This document shows positions 1 to 11,659 of a stretch of DNA of 64,000 nt, in pieces. The notes under the pieces were generated by a model. It was not told the DNA's origin. It saw only the letters and a program-made list of their open reading frames with translations, and ran no database searches. The position numbers and the translations under genes are program-made. Source of the stretch: Symsagittifera roscoffensis (Eukaryota; Xenacoelomorpha; Acoela; Convolutidae); the NCBI RefSeq assembly GCF_963678635.1, contig NC_087067.1, positions 21,707,547 to 21,771,546 of the forward strand, read 5' to 3'. Position 1 is the stretch's first letter. The number at the start of each line of letters is the position of its first letter.

Positions 1-97
1 TTGAATTGTTTGTAATTTCAAATCGGGAGTTTTCAGGGCTTGATCACAGATCTTTTTCGAAATATCTGTTGTTTTCCTTATTTGATTAACCACCTCC

Positions 98-1694
98 TCA
101 GTGGTTGTTAGAACCTTTAGGATATATTCTAATGCACATCGTGAGAGTATAATTGCGATAGATTACTCTGCTGATTGGGTTCATAAATCTTAGGTGCGAC
201 TCACCGCTAACATTTGTTATTTCCACCGGTACTTCTTCTGCGCAGAGAGATATTTCGGCGAAGTTGACCTGCGTTTTTGCACATTGATATATGTACAAAA
301 AACCCCCCGCCTTTTCAAAGTGGTAACTCGAGGCATTTTTTTTTATTAAATTTTCCCCGCTTCCGGTTTCTTTTGCTAAATGCCAAATAATGTCATCTAT
401 GTCACATTTTTGCTTTTCGAGATTATGCATTATGTTTGCATTTGTGAAAAACTCCCAGGTGAAAAATGTACCTAGTTCACTTTGTATTACAGCTTTACTG
501 GTTCATCCCCTAAAATGTGACAAATCAAATGTGGGTTCTTCAGATGAAAAAAATACAGAAGGTTGGTTTGTTTTGTTCAGGAGCACTCCCTGAATTATGG
601 TTTGATCGCTTAAATTTTTAACAGCAAACGAACTGTTTTTTTGTGGAACTTTCAATTTGCCCTGATAGGTAATTACTAATGTTTGTTGCCAAGAGCAAAG
701 CGCTACTTGAGTTCGAAAATTTTTCCAACGAAAAACTGATCCTCCAGTTATTTTCACATCGTTTATGTACACTACCGAATCAATTTCGGAACTCATTCAA
801 CCTCACTTTCTCACTTGTACCATTCCCTTGGGTCCTCAAAACCAACGCACTACCAGTACTTGCCATTTTTATTGGCGCATTCAAGGTCAAAATGGTTAAT
901 TCCCCATTGGTTAGAACTGAGCTCTTATTTTTTTATTAGTAGGCGAAATCCACTTCACTGGATATACATCTTTGACTACTCTATATTTCCTTTTCCTCAT
1001 GAAAGTTTTTGATAATTTTACTTTGAAACTATTTGAAATGTTTGATGCTAAGATGCTATCCACTTTCTCCTGAAGTGTAGTAATATTCTCGTTTCCCAAG
1101 CCTGGAATTGTAACCTTTTTTTTGTCTCCCATAATTTCACGCACTCTGATTCGTTCAGTGGATAGAAAGTAGGAATAAGATTTGAATTTTCATGCAGGTA
1201 ATTTGCATCATCCCACCAGCTGCCTTTCCTAAGTGCCGTAACTGAATATGACGCCGAATACATGCAAGACTTAAGCCTTACTTTTAATGCCACCGGTTTA
1301 AACGTTAGTTCCCCGCTTTTAAGCGTTTCTGGTTTCCCTTCTGTTTGAGTGCAATTGCTTTTTTTTGCTAAAGGATACTCTTTCAGTCTCAATAAGGTTT
1401 TCAAAATGTTTCAATAATGTCTAAATAATGTTTTACGCTTCTCCTTGGTTTGTCGGTGGGTCTGTTATGTTGAGTTTCTGTAAATGTTTGTGTGGTGATT
1501 GGTTCTTTGATGTCCAATACTTCCGTTGGAGTACTGAACTGATCGGAATTTATCCTTTCCGATGAAACTGCTTTGCAGTCAGGGGTAGTCCGACTAAAAG
1601 AATCTATTTTTGAGTTGGCGTTAGCAAATTCCGCAACTACAAAATCGTTTTCCTGTTCCTCTGTTTCTTTTGTTGCATTATTTGGGAGCGACAA
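98..1694 (-). pseudogene. env-like third ORF, copy A
   Basis: The ORF is broken into open pieces at 1,401-1,694, 1,048-1,404, 911-1,144, 503-796 and 98-430. Because the pieces recur in all five modules in the same order, they represent one ancestral ORF of roughly 500 codons. The identity as env rests on position after integrase, the Cys pattern and the basic site; no family match was recognised. Confidence 0.5.
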
Positions 1695-1719
1695 TTTTTT
1701 AATCCCGCTTCCTGAGCGT

Positions 1720-2390
1720 TTATTTTTGTTTGTTCATGAAAACATTTAACCTATCATAACGAATTTTTTTACTGTTTCTTTAACTTTTGGTCTTCAATCA
1801 CAAAATTTAGATCGTTTAGAATCTCTTTGATTCTGTGTGGTCTTTTATAAAACGACCTAAATTTTTAGTTTGTCCTTTGCCAAGGGTTGGGTTAAAAAAG
1901 TAGTACTTTGTCGTTCACGTTATGCTTAGGTCCGTATTGTTTTCCGTCAAAGTAGTTCTTTTGCCGTTCTTGTTCGACGTACATTGTATCACGCTCCAGT
2001 TTGTGGCTCTGTTAGAGTTCCTTCCATAGGTTTCTGACGTAGTCGCTGGGCGTTGCAAAGATTTTAGTTTGCGCTGTTTCGTACAGCATGCAATCTGTTC
2101 GCAAGGAGTAGGGGCGACAAAAAATCAAATAAAACAGACTGTATTTTGTCACTGCATAACTTGAAGATCCAATTAGCAAATTTTCGAAATTGATCCAAAA
2201 TTTCCAAAAAGTTTGTGAGGAGCCACTCATTTGCCTTTCCTCTGGCCTCTCCTTGATTTGCACTCTTTGCCGTCTTACTTTCATTAGATTTCAGTTGAAT
2301 TGTTTTTAATTTCAAATCGGGAGTTTTCAGGGCTTGATCCCAGATCTTTTTCGAAATATCTGTCGTTTTCCTTATTTGATTAACCACCTC
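1720..2390 (-). pseudogene. Integrase tail plus linker, copy A (core deleted)
   Basis: The tail lies at 1,770-2,160, and the linker reads into 2,064-2,387 with a VNQIRKTTDISKK stretch. The integrase core is absent through the same joint as in copy C, at about 2,165. Two frames (2,012-2,284 and 2,064-2,387) stay open across the joint. Confidence 0.7.
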
Positions 2391-2404
2391 CTCAGTAGTT
2401 GTTA

Positions 2405-3890
2405 GAATCTTTGGATAGATTCTAATCTACAGCGTGAGAGTATAATTGCGATAGATTACTCTGATGATTGGGTCCATAAATCTTATGTGCGACTCACCGC
2501 TAACATTTGTTACTTCCACCGGTACTTCTTCTGCGCAGAGAGATGTTTCGGCGAAGTTGACCTGCGTTTTTGCACATTGATATATGTACAAAAAACCCCC
2601 ACCTTTTCAAAGTGGTAACTCGAGGCAATTTTTTTTCTATTTTAAAATTTTCCCCGCTTCCGTTTTCTTTTGCTAAATGCCAAATAATGTCATCTATGTC
2701 ACATTTTTGCTTTTCGAGAACATGCAGTATTTTTGCATTTGTGAAAAATTCCCAGGTGAAAAATGTACCTAGTTCACTTTGTATTACAACTTTACTGGTT
2801 CATCCCCTAAAATTTGCTGAAAAATCAAATGTGGGTTCCTCAGATGAAAAAAAAACAGAAGGTTGGTTTGTTTTGTTCACGAGCACTCCTTGAATTATTG
2901 TTTGATCACTTAAAATTTCAACAGCAAACGAACTGTTTTTTGTGGAACTTTCAATTTGCCCTGATAGGTAATTACTAATGTTTGTTGCCAAGAGCAAAGC
3001 GCTACTTGAGTTCGAAAGTTTTTCCAACGAAAAACTGGTCCTCCAGTTATTTTCACATCGTTCATGTACACTACCGAATCAATTTCGAAACTCATTCAAG
3101 CTCACTTTCTCACTTGTACCATTCCTTTGGGTCATCAAAACCAACGCACTACCAGTACTTGCCATTTTTAATGGCGCATTCAGGATCAAAATGTTAATTC
3201 CCCATTGGTTAGAACTGAGCTCTTAATTTTTTTATTAGTAGGTGAAATCCACTCCACTAGATATACATATTTGACTCCCCTATTTTTCCTTTTCCTCATG
3301 AAAGTTTTTGATAGTTTTACTTTGACACTATTTGAAATGTTTGATGCTAAGATGCTATCCACTTTCTCCTGAAGTGTAGTAATATTCTCGTTTCCCAAGC
3401 CTGGAATTGTAACCTTTTTTTTGTCTCCCATGATTTCACGCACTCTGATTCTTTCAGTGGATAGAAAGTCGGAATAAGATTCGAATATCCAGGCAGGTAA
3501 TTTGCATCATCCCACCAGCTGCCTTTCCTCAGTGCCGTAACTGAAAATGACGCCAAATACATGCAAGACTTTAGCCTTACTTTTAATGCCACCGGTTTAA
3601 ACGTTAGTTCCCCGCTTTTAAGCGTTTCTGGTTTCCCTTCTGTTTGAGTGCAATTGCTTTTTTTGCTAAAGGATACTCTTTCAGTCTCAATAAGGTTTTC
3701 AAAATGTTTCAATAATGTCTCAATAATGTTTTACGCTTCTCCTTGGTTTGTCGGTGGGTCTGTTAGGTTGAGTTTCCGTAAATGTTTGTGTGGTGATCGG
3801 TTCTTTGATGTCCAATACTTCCGTTGGAGTACTGAACTGATCGGAATTTATCCTTTCCGATGAAAGTGCTTTGCAGTCAGGGGTAGAACT
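2405..3890 (-). pseudogene. env-like third ORF, copy B
   Basis: Fragments at 3,347-3,712, 3,186-3,443, 2,910-3,095 and 2,800-3,027 match copy D at an offset of 3,409 bp. The right end is truncated at about 3,890 by the junction with copy C, so copy B has no integrase of its own. Confidence 0.5.
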
Positions 3891-3994
3891 CCGCAACTAC
3901 AAAATCGTTTTCCTGTTCCTCTGTTTTTTTTGTTGCATTGTTTGGGTCAAAATGGCAGATAATTTGCAGGCAGGTAATTTGCAGGCAGTAAGTG

Positions 3995-5096
3995 ATTATG
4001 GTTTGATCACTTAAATTTTTAACAGCAAACGAATTGTTTTTTGTGGAACTTTCAATTTGCCCTGATAGGTAATTACTAATGTTTGTTGCCAAGAGCAAAG
4101 CGCTACTTGAGTTCGAAAATTTTTCCAACGAAAAACTGATCCTCCAGTTCTTTTCACTTCGTTCTTGTACACTACCGAATCAATTTCGAAACTCATTCAA
4201 CCTCACTTTCACACTTGTACCATTCCCTTGGGTCCTCAAAACCAACGCACTACCAGTACTTGCCATTTTTACTGGCGCATTCAAGGTCAAAATGGTTAAT
4301 TCCCCATTGGTTAGAACTGAGCTCTTATTTTTTTTATTAGTAGGCGAAATCCACTCCACTGGATATACATATTTGACTACTCTATATTTCCTTTTCCTCA
4401 TGAAAATTTTTGATAATTTTACTTTGAAACTATTCGAAATGTTTGATGCTAAGATGCTATCCACTTTCTCCTGAAGTGTAGTAATATTCTCGTTTCCCAA
4501 GCCTGGAATTGTAACCTTTTTTTGTCTCCCATAATTTCACGCACTCTGATTCGTTCAGTGGATAGAAAGTAGGAATAAGATTCGAATTTTTATGCAGGTA
4601 ATTTGCATCATCCCACTAGCTGCCTTTCCTAAGTGCCGTAACTGAATATGACGCCGAATACATGCAAGACTTTAGCCTTACTTTTAATGCCACCGGTTTA
4701 AACATTAGTTCCCCGCTTTTAAGCGTTTCTGGTTTCCCTTCTGTTTGAGTGCAATTGCTTTTTTTTTGCTAAAGGGTACTCTTTCAGTCTCAATAAGGTT
4801 TTCAAAATGTTTCAATAATGTCTCAATAATGTTTTACGCTTCTCCTTGGTTTGTCGGTGGGTCTGTTAGGTTGAGTTTCTTTAAATGTTTTGTGTGGTGA
4901 TTGGTTCTTTGATGTCCAATACTTCCGTTGGAGTACTGAACTGATCGGAATTTATCCTTTTCGATGAAACTGCTTTGCAGTCAGGGGTAGTCCGACTAAA
5001 AGAATCTATTTTTGAGTTGGCGTTAGCAAATTCCGCAACTACAAAATCGTTTTCCTGTTCCTCTGTTTCTTTTGTTGCATTATTTGGGAGCGACAA
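3995..5096 (-). pseudogene. env-like third ORF, copy C (C-terminal part missing)
   Basis: Fragments at 4,881-5,096, 4,180-4,500 and 4,011-4,196 match copies A and E closely. Going left, homology stops at about 3,995, where the copy runs through a short AGGCAGGTAATTTGCAGGCAG stretch into copy B. The part of the ORF equivalent to 1-600 of copy A is absent. Confidence 0.5.
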
Positions 5097-5119
5097 TTTT
5101 TTAATCCCGCTTCCTGAGC

Positions 5120-5800
5120 GTTTATTTTTGTTTGTTCATGAAAACATTTAACCTATCATAACGAATTTTTTTACTGTTTCTTTAACTTTTGGTCTTCAAT
5201 CACAAAATTTAGATCGTTTAGAATCTCTTTGATTCTGTGTGGTCTTTTATAAAACGACCTAAATTTTTAGTTTGTCCTTTGCCAAGGGTTGGGTTAAAAA
5301 AGTAGTACTTTGTCGTTCACGTTATGCTTAGGTCCGTATTGTTTTCCGTCAAAGTAGTTCTTTTGCCGTTCTTGTTCGACGTACATTGTATCACGCTCCA
5401 GTTTGTGGCTCTGTTAGAGTTCCTTCCATAGGTTTCTGACGTAGTCGCTGGGCGTTGCAAAGATTTTAGTTTGCGCTGTTTCGTACAGCATGCAATCTGT
5501 TCGCAAGGAGTAGGGGCGACAAAAAATCAAATAAAACAGACTGTATTTTGTCACTGCATAACTTGAAGATCCAATTAGCAAATTTTCGAAATTGATCCAA
5601 AATTTCCAAAAAGTTTGTGAGGAGCCACTCATTTGCCTTTCCTCTGGCCTCTCCTTGATTTGCACTCAGCTCTTTGCCGTCTTACTTTCATTAGATTTCA
5701 GTTGAATTGTTTTTAATTTCAAATCGGGAGTTTTCAGGGCTTGATCCCAGATCTTTTTCGAAATATCTGTCGTTTTCCTTATTTTATTAACCACCTCCTC
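5120..5800 (-). pseudogene. Integrase tail plus linker, copy C (core deleted)
   Basis: The GPY/F-like tail (5,180-5,520) is joined near 5,575 directly to the linker block that normally precedes the integrase. The whole zinc-finger and catalytic core (about 690 bp in copy D) is missing. The joint reads GATCCAATTAGCAAATTTT, with AATT shared by both sides. The same joint is in copy A. Confidence 0.75.
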
Positions 5801-5814
5801 AGTGGTTGTTAGAA

Positions 5815-7401
5815 TCTTTGGATAGATTCTAATCTACAGCGTGAGAGTATAATTGCGATAGATTACTCTGATGATTGGGTGCATAAATCTTTTGTGCGAC
5901 TCACCGCTAACATTTGTTACTTCCACCGGTACTTCTTCTGCGCAGAGAGATGTTTCGGCGAAGTTGATCTGCGTTTTTGCACATTGATATATGTACAAAA
6001 AACCCCCACCTTTTCAAAGTGGTAACTCGAGGCAATTTTTTTTCTATTTTAAAATTTTCCCCGCTTCCGTTTTCTTTTGCTAAATGCCAAATAATGTCAT
6101 CTATGTCACATTTTTGCTTTTCGAGAACATGCAGTATGTTTGCATTTGTGAAAAATTTCCAGGTGAAAAATGTACCTAGTTCACTTTGTATTACAACTTC
6201 ACTGGTTCATCCCCTAAAATTTGCTGAAAAATCAAATATGGGTTCCTCAGATGAAAAAAAAAACAGAAGGTTGGTTTGTTTTGTTCACGAGTACTCCCTG
6301 AATTATGGTTTGATCACTTAAATTTTCAACAGCAAACAAACTGTTTTTTGTGGAACTTTCAATTTGCCCTGATAGGTAATTACTAATGTTTGTTGCCAAG
6401 AGCAAAGCGCTACTTGAGTTCGAAAGTTTTTCCAACGAAAAACTGGTCCTCCAGTTATTTTCACATCGTTCATGTACACTACCGAATCAATTTCGAAACT
6501 CATTCAAGCTCACTTTCTCACTTGTACCATTCCCTTGGGTCCTCAAAACCAACGCACTACCAGTACTCGGCGTTTTTACTGGCGCATTCAGGGTCAAAAT
6601 GTTAATTCCCCCTTGGTTAGAACTGAGCTCTTAATTTTTTTATTAGTAGGTGAAATCCACTCCACTAGGTATAAATATTTGTCTCCTCTATTTTTCCTTT
6701 TCCTCATGAAAGTTTTTGATAATTTTACTTTGAAACTATTTGAAATGTTTGATGCTAAGATGCTATCCACTTTCTACTGAAGTGCAGTAATATTCTCGTT
6801 TCCCAAGCCTGGAATTGTAACCTTTTTTTTGTCTCCCATAATTTCACGCACTCTGATTCTTTCAGTGGATAGAAAGTAGGAATAAGATTCGAATATCCAG
6901 GCAGGTAATTTGCATCATCCCACCAGCTGCCTTTCCTCAGTGCCGTAACTGAATATGACGCCGAATACATGCAAGACTTTAGCCTTACTTTTAATGCCAC
7001 CGGTTTAAACGTTAGTTCCCCGCTTTTAAGCGTTTCTGGTTTCCCTTCTGTTTGAGTGCAATTGCTTTTTTTTGCTAAAGGATACTCTTTCAGTCTCAAT
7101 AAGGTTTTCAAAATGTTTCAATAATGTCTCAATAATGTTTTACGCTTCTCCTTGGTTTGTCGGTGGGTCTGTTAGGTTGAGTTTCTGTAAATGTTTGTGT
7201 GGTGATCGGTTCTTTGATGTCCAATACTTCCGTTGGAGTACTGAAATGATCGGAATTTATCCTTTCCGATGAAACTGCTTTGCAGTCAGGGGTAGTCCGA
7301 CTAAAATAATCTATTTTTGAGTTGGCGTTAGGGAATTCCGCAACTACAAAATCGTTTTCCTGTTCCTCTGTTTTTTTTGTTGCATTGTTTGGGAGCGACA
7401 A
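5815..7401 (-). pseudogene. env-like third ORF, copy D
   Basis: Fragments at 7,129-7,401, 6,755-7,111, 6,318-6,503 and 6,247-6,435 correspond to the other copies. The N-terminal fragment is Thr/Glu-rich and ends with a basic KPRRS stretch. That could be a furin-type cleavage site in an envelope precursor, but this is inference. Copies D and B belong to the same sub-type. Confidence 0.5.
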
Positions 7402-7429
7402 TTTTTTAATCCCGCTTCCTGAGCGTTTA

Positions 7430-7884
7430 TTTTTGTTTGTTCATGAAAACATTTAACCTATCATAACGAATTTTATACTGTTTCTTTAACTTTTGGTCTT
7501 CAATCACAAAATTTAGATCTTTTACAATCTTTTTGATTATGTGTGGTCTGTTATAAAACGACCTAAATTTTTTGATTGTCCCTTGTACTTTTAAGGGTTG
7601 GGTTAAAAAAGTAGTACTTTGTTGTTCACGTTATGCTTAGGTCCGTATTGTTTTCCGTCAAAGTAGTTCTTTTGCCGTTCTTGTTCGACGTACATTGTAT
7701 CACGCTCCAGTTTGTGGCTCTCTTAGAGTTCCTTCCATAGGTTTCTGACGTAGTCGCTGGGCGTTGCAAAGATTTTAGTTTGCGCTGTTTCGTACAGCAA
7801 GCAATCTGTTCGCAAGGAGTAAGGGCGACAAAAAATCAAATAAAACGGACTGTATTTTGTCACTGCATATTTTGAAGATCCATA
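7430..7884 (-). pseudogene. Integrase C-terminal region with GPY/F-like tail, copy D
   Basis: A minus-strand frame carries an IFATPSDYVRNLWKEL block (near 7,740-7,790) and then KVLLFNPTL at about 7,590-7,620. This matches the stretch in gypsy integrases that leads into the GPY/F module, which helps direct integration and multimerisation. Stops interrupt it. It links the integrase core to the env-like ORF. Confidence 0.65.
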
Positions 7885-8520
7885 ATTCATTAAAACTGTT
7901 TGAAGATAATTGGCCTAGTCAATGTGGTTTTCTCCCACATATTTAGACAAGTTTTCTTCGATTGTTCTGTTGGTTCTTTCAATCATTGCGTTTTCTGAGG
8001 ATGATATGATGTTGCGCTAGTTCTATCGATTCTCAGTAGGGAACATAAATTTTTGAAAAAGTCTGACTTGAAGTATGATCCCTTGTCGCTGTGCAGATTT
8101 GCTGGGAAGCCATAGCGTGAAACTCAATTATTGTCCATTGCCTTAGCTACTGTCTTCGCTTCTTGGTTTTGAAGTGGTATCGCCCCGTACCACTTTGAGA
8201 ATTGACCTTCGGTTAGAAGAATATACTTGAATCCTTCTGATTCTAGTAGCGGTCCCATGATATCCAACGCTTACTGCCAAAAAGGATGGCTTGGCTTTCA
8301 TGTCTGCAGTGTATGTTTATGTTTCTGACTAGGTTTCTTTTTTTGTTATGCATTTTTTACAGCCAATAACCCAGTTTTAATATTCCGACTCATTTCAGGC
8401 TAATAAAACTTCTCTTGAGTACGCCAAAAAGTCTTTTCGTACCCAAAACGTCCTCAAGATTCATGTAGCAAAACGAGCGTTTCATTCATGAGAACTGAAG
8501 TCACAACAGTTTGGACAATG
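7885..8520 (-). pseudogene. Integrase, copy D
   Basis: This has the same architecture as copy E, offset by about 2,820 bp. The zinc-finger part lies at about 8,330-8,490, DIMGPLLES near 8,255, an FSKWYGAIPL block near 8,190, NLHSDKG near 8,090 and YHPQ near 8,010. It shares the Asp-to-Gly change (TEGQF) with copy E, so that lesion predates their duplication. Several in-frame stops are present. Confidence 0.8.
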
Positions 8521-8809
8521 ATGTACTGTTCTTTGGTTAGTTTTTCTCTTTTTCGTAAGTCGTTGTTAATTGGCAAATTTTCAAAATTTATCCAAAATTT
8601 CCATAAAGTCTTTGAGGAGCCACTCATTTGCCTTTCCTCTGGCCTCTCCTTGATTTGCACTCGGCTCTTTGCCGTCTTACTTTCATTAGATTTCAGTTGA
8701 ATTGTTTGTAATTTCAAATCGGGAGTTTTCAGGGCTTGATCACATATCTTTTTCGAAATATCTGTTGTTTTCCTTATTTGATTAACCACCTCCTCAGTGG
8801 TTGTTAGAA

Positions 8810-10380
8810 CCTTTAGGATATATTCTAATGCACATCGTGAGAGTATAATTGCGATAGATTACTCTGCTGATTGGGTCCATAAATCTTAGGTGCGACTCAC
8901 CGCTAACATTTGTTACTTCCACCGGTACTTATTTTGAGCAGAGAGATATTTCGGCGAAGTTGACCTGAATTTTTGCACATTGATATATGTACAAAAAACC
9001 CCCGCCTTTTCAAAGTGGTAGACCGAGGCAATTTTTTTTTCTATATTAAAATTTTCCCCGCTTCCGGTTTCTTTTGCTAAATGCCAAATAATGTCATCTA
9101 TGTCACATTTTTGCTTTTCGAGAACATGCAGTATGTTTGCATTTGTGAAAAATTCCCAGGTGAAAAATGTACCTAGTTCACTTTGTATTACAGCTTTACT
9201 GGTTCATCCCCTAAAACTTGCTGACAAATCAAATGTGGGTTCTTCAGATGAAAAAAATACAGAAGGTTGGTTTGTTTTGTTCACGAGCACTCCGTGACTT
9301 ATGGTTTGATCACTTAAATTTTTAACAGCAAACGAATTGTTTTTTGTGGAACTTTCAATTTGCCATGATAGGTAATTACTAATGTTTGTTGCCAAGAGCA
9401 AAGCGCTACTTGAGTTCGAAAATTTTTCCAACGAAAAACTGATCCTCTTGTTATTTTCACATCGTTCTTGTACACTACCGAATCAAAGTCGAAACTCATT
9501 CAACCTCACTTTCACACTTGTACCATTCCCTTGGGTCCTCAAAACCAACGCACTACCAGTACTTGCCATTTTTACTGGCGCATTCAAGGTCAAAATGGTT
9601 AATTCCCCATTGGTTAGAACTGAGCTCTTATTTTTTTTATTAGTAGGCGAAATCCACTCCACTGGATATACATATTTGACTACTCTATATTTCCTTTTCC
9701 TCATGAAAATTTTTGATAAATTTACTTTGAAACTATTTGAAATGTTTGATGCTAAGATGCTATCCACTTTCTCCTGAATTGTAGTAATATTCTCGTTTCC
9801 CAAGCCTGGAATTGTAACCTTTTTTTGTCTCCCATAATTTCACGCACTCTGATTCGTTCAGTGGATAGAAAGTAGGAATATGATTCGAATATTCATGCAG
9901 GTAATTTGCATCATCCCACCAGCTGCCTTTCCTAAGTGCCGTAACTGACTTTAGCCTTACTTTTAATGCCACCGGTTTAAACATTAGTTCCCCGCTTTTA
10001 AGCGTTTCTGGTTTCCCTTCTGTTTGAGTGCAATTGCTTTTTTTTGCTAAAGGATACTGCTTCAGTCTCAATAAGGTTTTCAAAATGTTTCAATAAGGTC
10101 TCAATAATGTTTTACGCTTCTCCTTGGTTTGTCGGTGGGTCTGTTAGGTTGAGTTTCTGTAAATGTTTGTGTGGTGATCGGTTCTTTGATGTCCATTACT
10201 TCCGTTGGAGTACTGAACTGATCGGAATTTATCCTTTCCGATGAAACTGCTTCATATCAGGGGTAGTCCGACTAAAAGAATATATTTTTGAGTTGGCGTT
10301 AGGGAACTCCGCAACTACAAAATCGTTTTCCTGTTCCTCTGTTTCTTTTGTTGCATTGTTTGGGAGCGACAATTTTTAAA
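8810..10380 (-). pseudogene. env-like third ORF, copy E
   Basis: Open fragments at 9,204-9,431, 9,314-9,499, 9,483-9,803 and 9,760-10,083 are frameshifted pieces of one ORF found in every module. It follows the integrase tail, the position of env in env-bearing gypsy elements. A conserved block contains GSWWDDANYL and a YPLNESEC motif, and Cys residues recur. I could not match it to a named envelope family. A 36-base deletion near 9,950 removes part of the Cys-containing block present in the other copies. Confidence 0.5.
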
Positions 10381-10689
10381 CCCCGCTTCCTGAGCGTTTA
10401 TTTTTGTTTGTTCATGAAAACATTTAACCTATCTTAACGAATTTTTTACTGTTTCTTTAACTTTTGGTCTTCAATCACAAAATGTAGTTCTTTCGCCGTT
10501 CTTGTTCAACGTACATTGTATCACGCTCCAGCTTGTGGCTCTCTTAGAGTTCCTTCCATAGGTTTCTGACGTAGTCGCTGGGCGTTGCAAAGATTTTAGT
10601 TTGCGCTGTTTCGTACAGCATGCAATCTGTTTGCAAGGAGTAAGGGCGACAAAAAATCAAATAAAACGGACTGTATTTTGTCACTGCAT

Positions 10690-11340
10690 ATCTTGAAGAT
10701 CCATAATTCATTTAAAAAAGTGAAGATAATTGGCCTAGTCATTGTGGTTTTCTCCAACATATTTAGACAAGTTTTCTTCGATTGTTCTGTTGGTTGTTTC
10801 AATCATTGCGTTTTTTGAGGATGATATAATGTTGCGCTAGTTCTATCGATTCCCAGTAGGGAACATAAATTTTTGAAAAAGTCTGACTTGAAGTTTGATC
10901 CCTTGTCGCTGTGCAGATTTGCTGGGCAGCCAAAGCGTGAGACTCAATTATTGTCCATTGCCTTAGCTACTGTCTTCGCTTCTTGGTTTTGAAGTGGTAT
11001 CGCCCCGTACCACTTTGAGAATTGACCTTCGGTTAGAAGAATATACTTGAATCCTTCTGATTCTAGTAGCGGTCCCATGATATCCAACGCTTACTGCCAA
11101 GATGGATGGCTTAGTTTTCATGTCTGCAGTGGATTTTTATGTTTCTGACTAGGTTTCTTTTTTTTTGTTATGCATTTTTTACAGCCATTACCCCAGTTTT
11201 AATATTCCGACTCATTTCAGGCTAATAAAACTTCTCTTGAGTACGCCAAAAAGCCTTTTCGTACCCAAAATGTCCTCAAGATTCATGTAGCAAAACGAGC
11301 GTTTCCTTCATGAGAACTGAAGTCACAACAAATTGGACTA
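10690..11340 (-). pseudogene. Integrase, copy E (zinc-finger remnant and catalytic core)
   Basis: The minus strand shows an H2C2-type N-terminal region remnant (LLHES, then an FGYEKTFWRT-like stretch in another frame), then DIMGPLLES and an FSKWYGAIPL block at about 11,000-11,040, then NLHSDKG at about 10,910, and YHPQ near 10,830. These are landmarks of the gypsy DDE integrase core. The first catalytic Asp, expected in 'xDQFSKW', is Gly here (TEGQF); the second (HSD) is intact. The GPY/F-type tail that should follow is largely deleted near 10,485. Confidence 0.8.
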
Positions 11341-11659
11341 CGATGTACTGTTTTTTGGTTAGTTTTTTTTTCTTTTTAGTAAGTCGATTTCCATTTGCAA
11401 TTTTTCGAAATGTATCCGAAATTACCTTAAATTATTTGAGTAGCCACTCATTTGCCTTTCTCTGGCCTCTCCTTGTTTTGCACCCAGCTCTTTGCCTTCT
11501 TTATTTCATCAGATATCAGTTTTGAACCGTTTCTAATTCCAAATCGAGGGGAACTTTCAGGGCTTGATCCCAGATGTTGTTCGAAATAACTGTTGTTTTT
11601 CTTATTTGATTAACCACCCTCTTAGGGGTATTTAGAACCCTTGATAAGCAGGCTGCATG

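Larger units (their letters stand above)
1..11640 (-). repeat. Tandem array of integrase/env-like modules (five copies, alternating types)
   Basis: Module boundaries recur at about 1, 2,294, 5,703, 8,697 and 11,515, each marked by TTGAATTGTTTNTAATTTCA or a diverged form. Diagnostic variants alternate: copies at 1, ~3,990 and 8,697 share one set and copies at 2,294 and 5,703 another. For example, AGAACCTTTAGGATATATTC contrasts with AGAATCTTTGGATAGATTC. The segment 600-2,290 matches 4,010-5,700, and 2,294-3,890 matches 5,703-7,300, both offset by about 3,410 bp. This indicates duplication of a two-module unit. Confidence 0.85.

Noticed and set aside
4079..4474. 131-residue plus-strand ORF (also at 9,382-9,777)
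   Set aside because: It is the antisense shadow of the env-like ORF; it survives only because both copies are the same sub-type.
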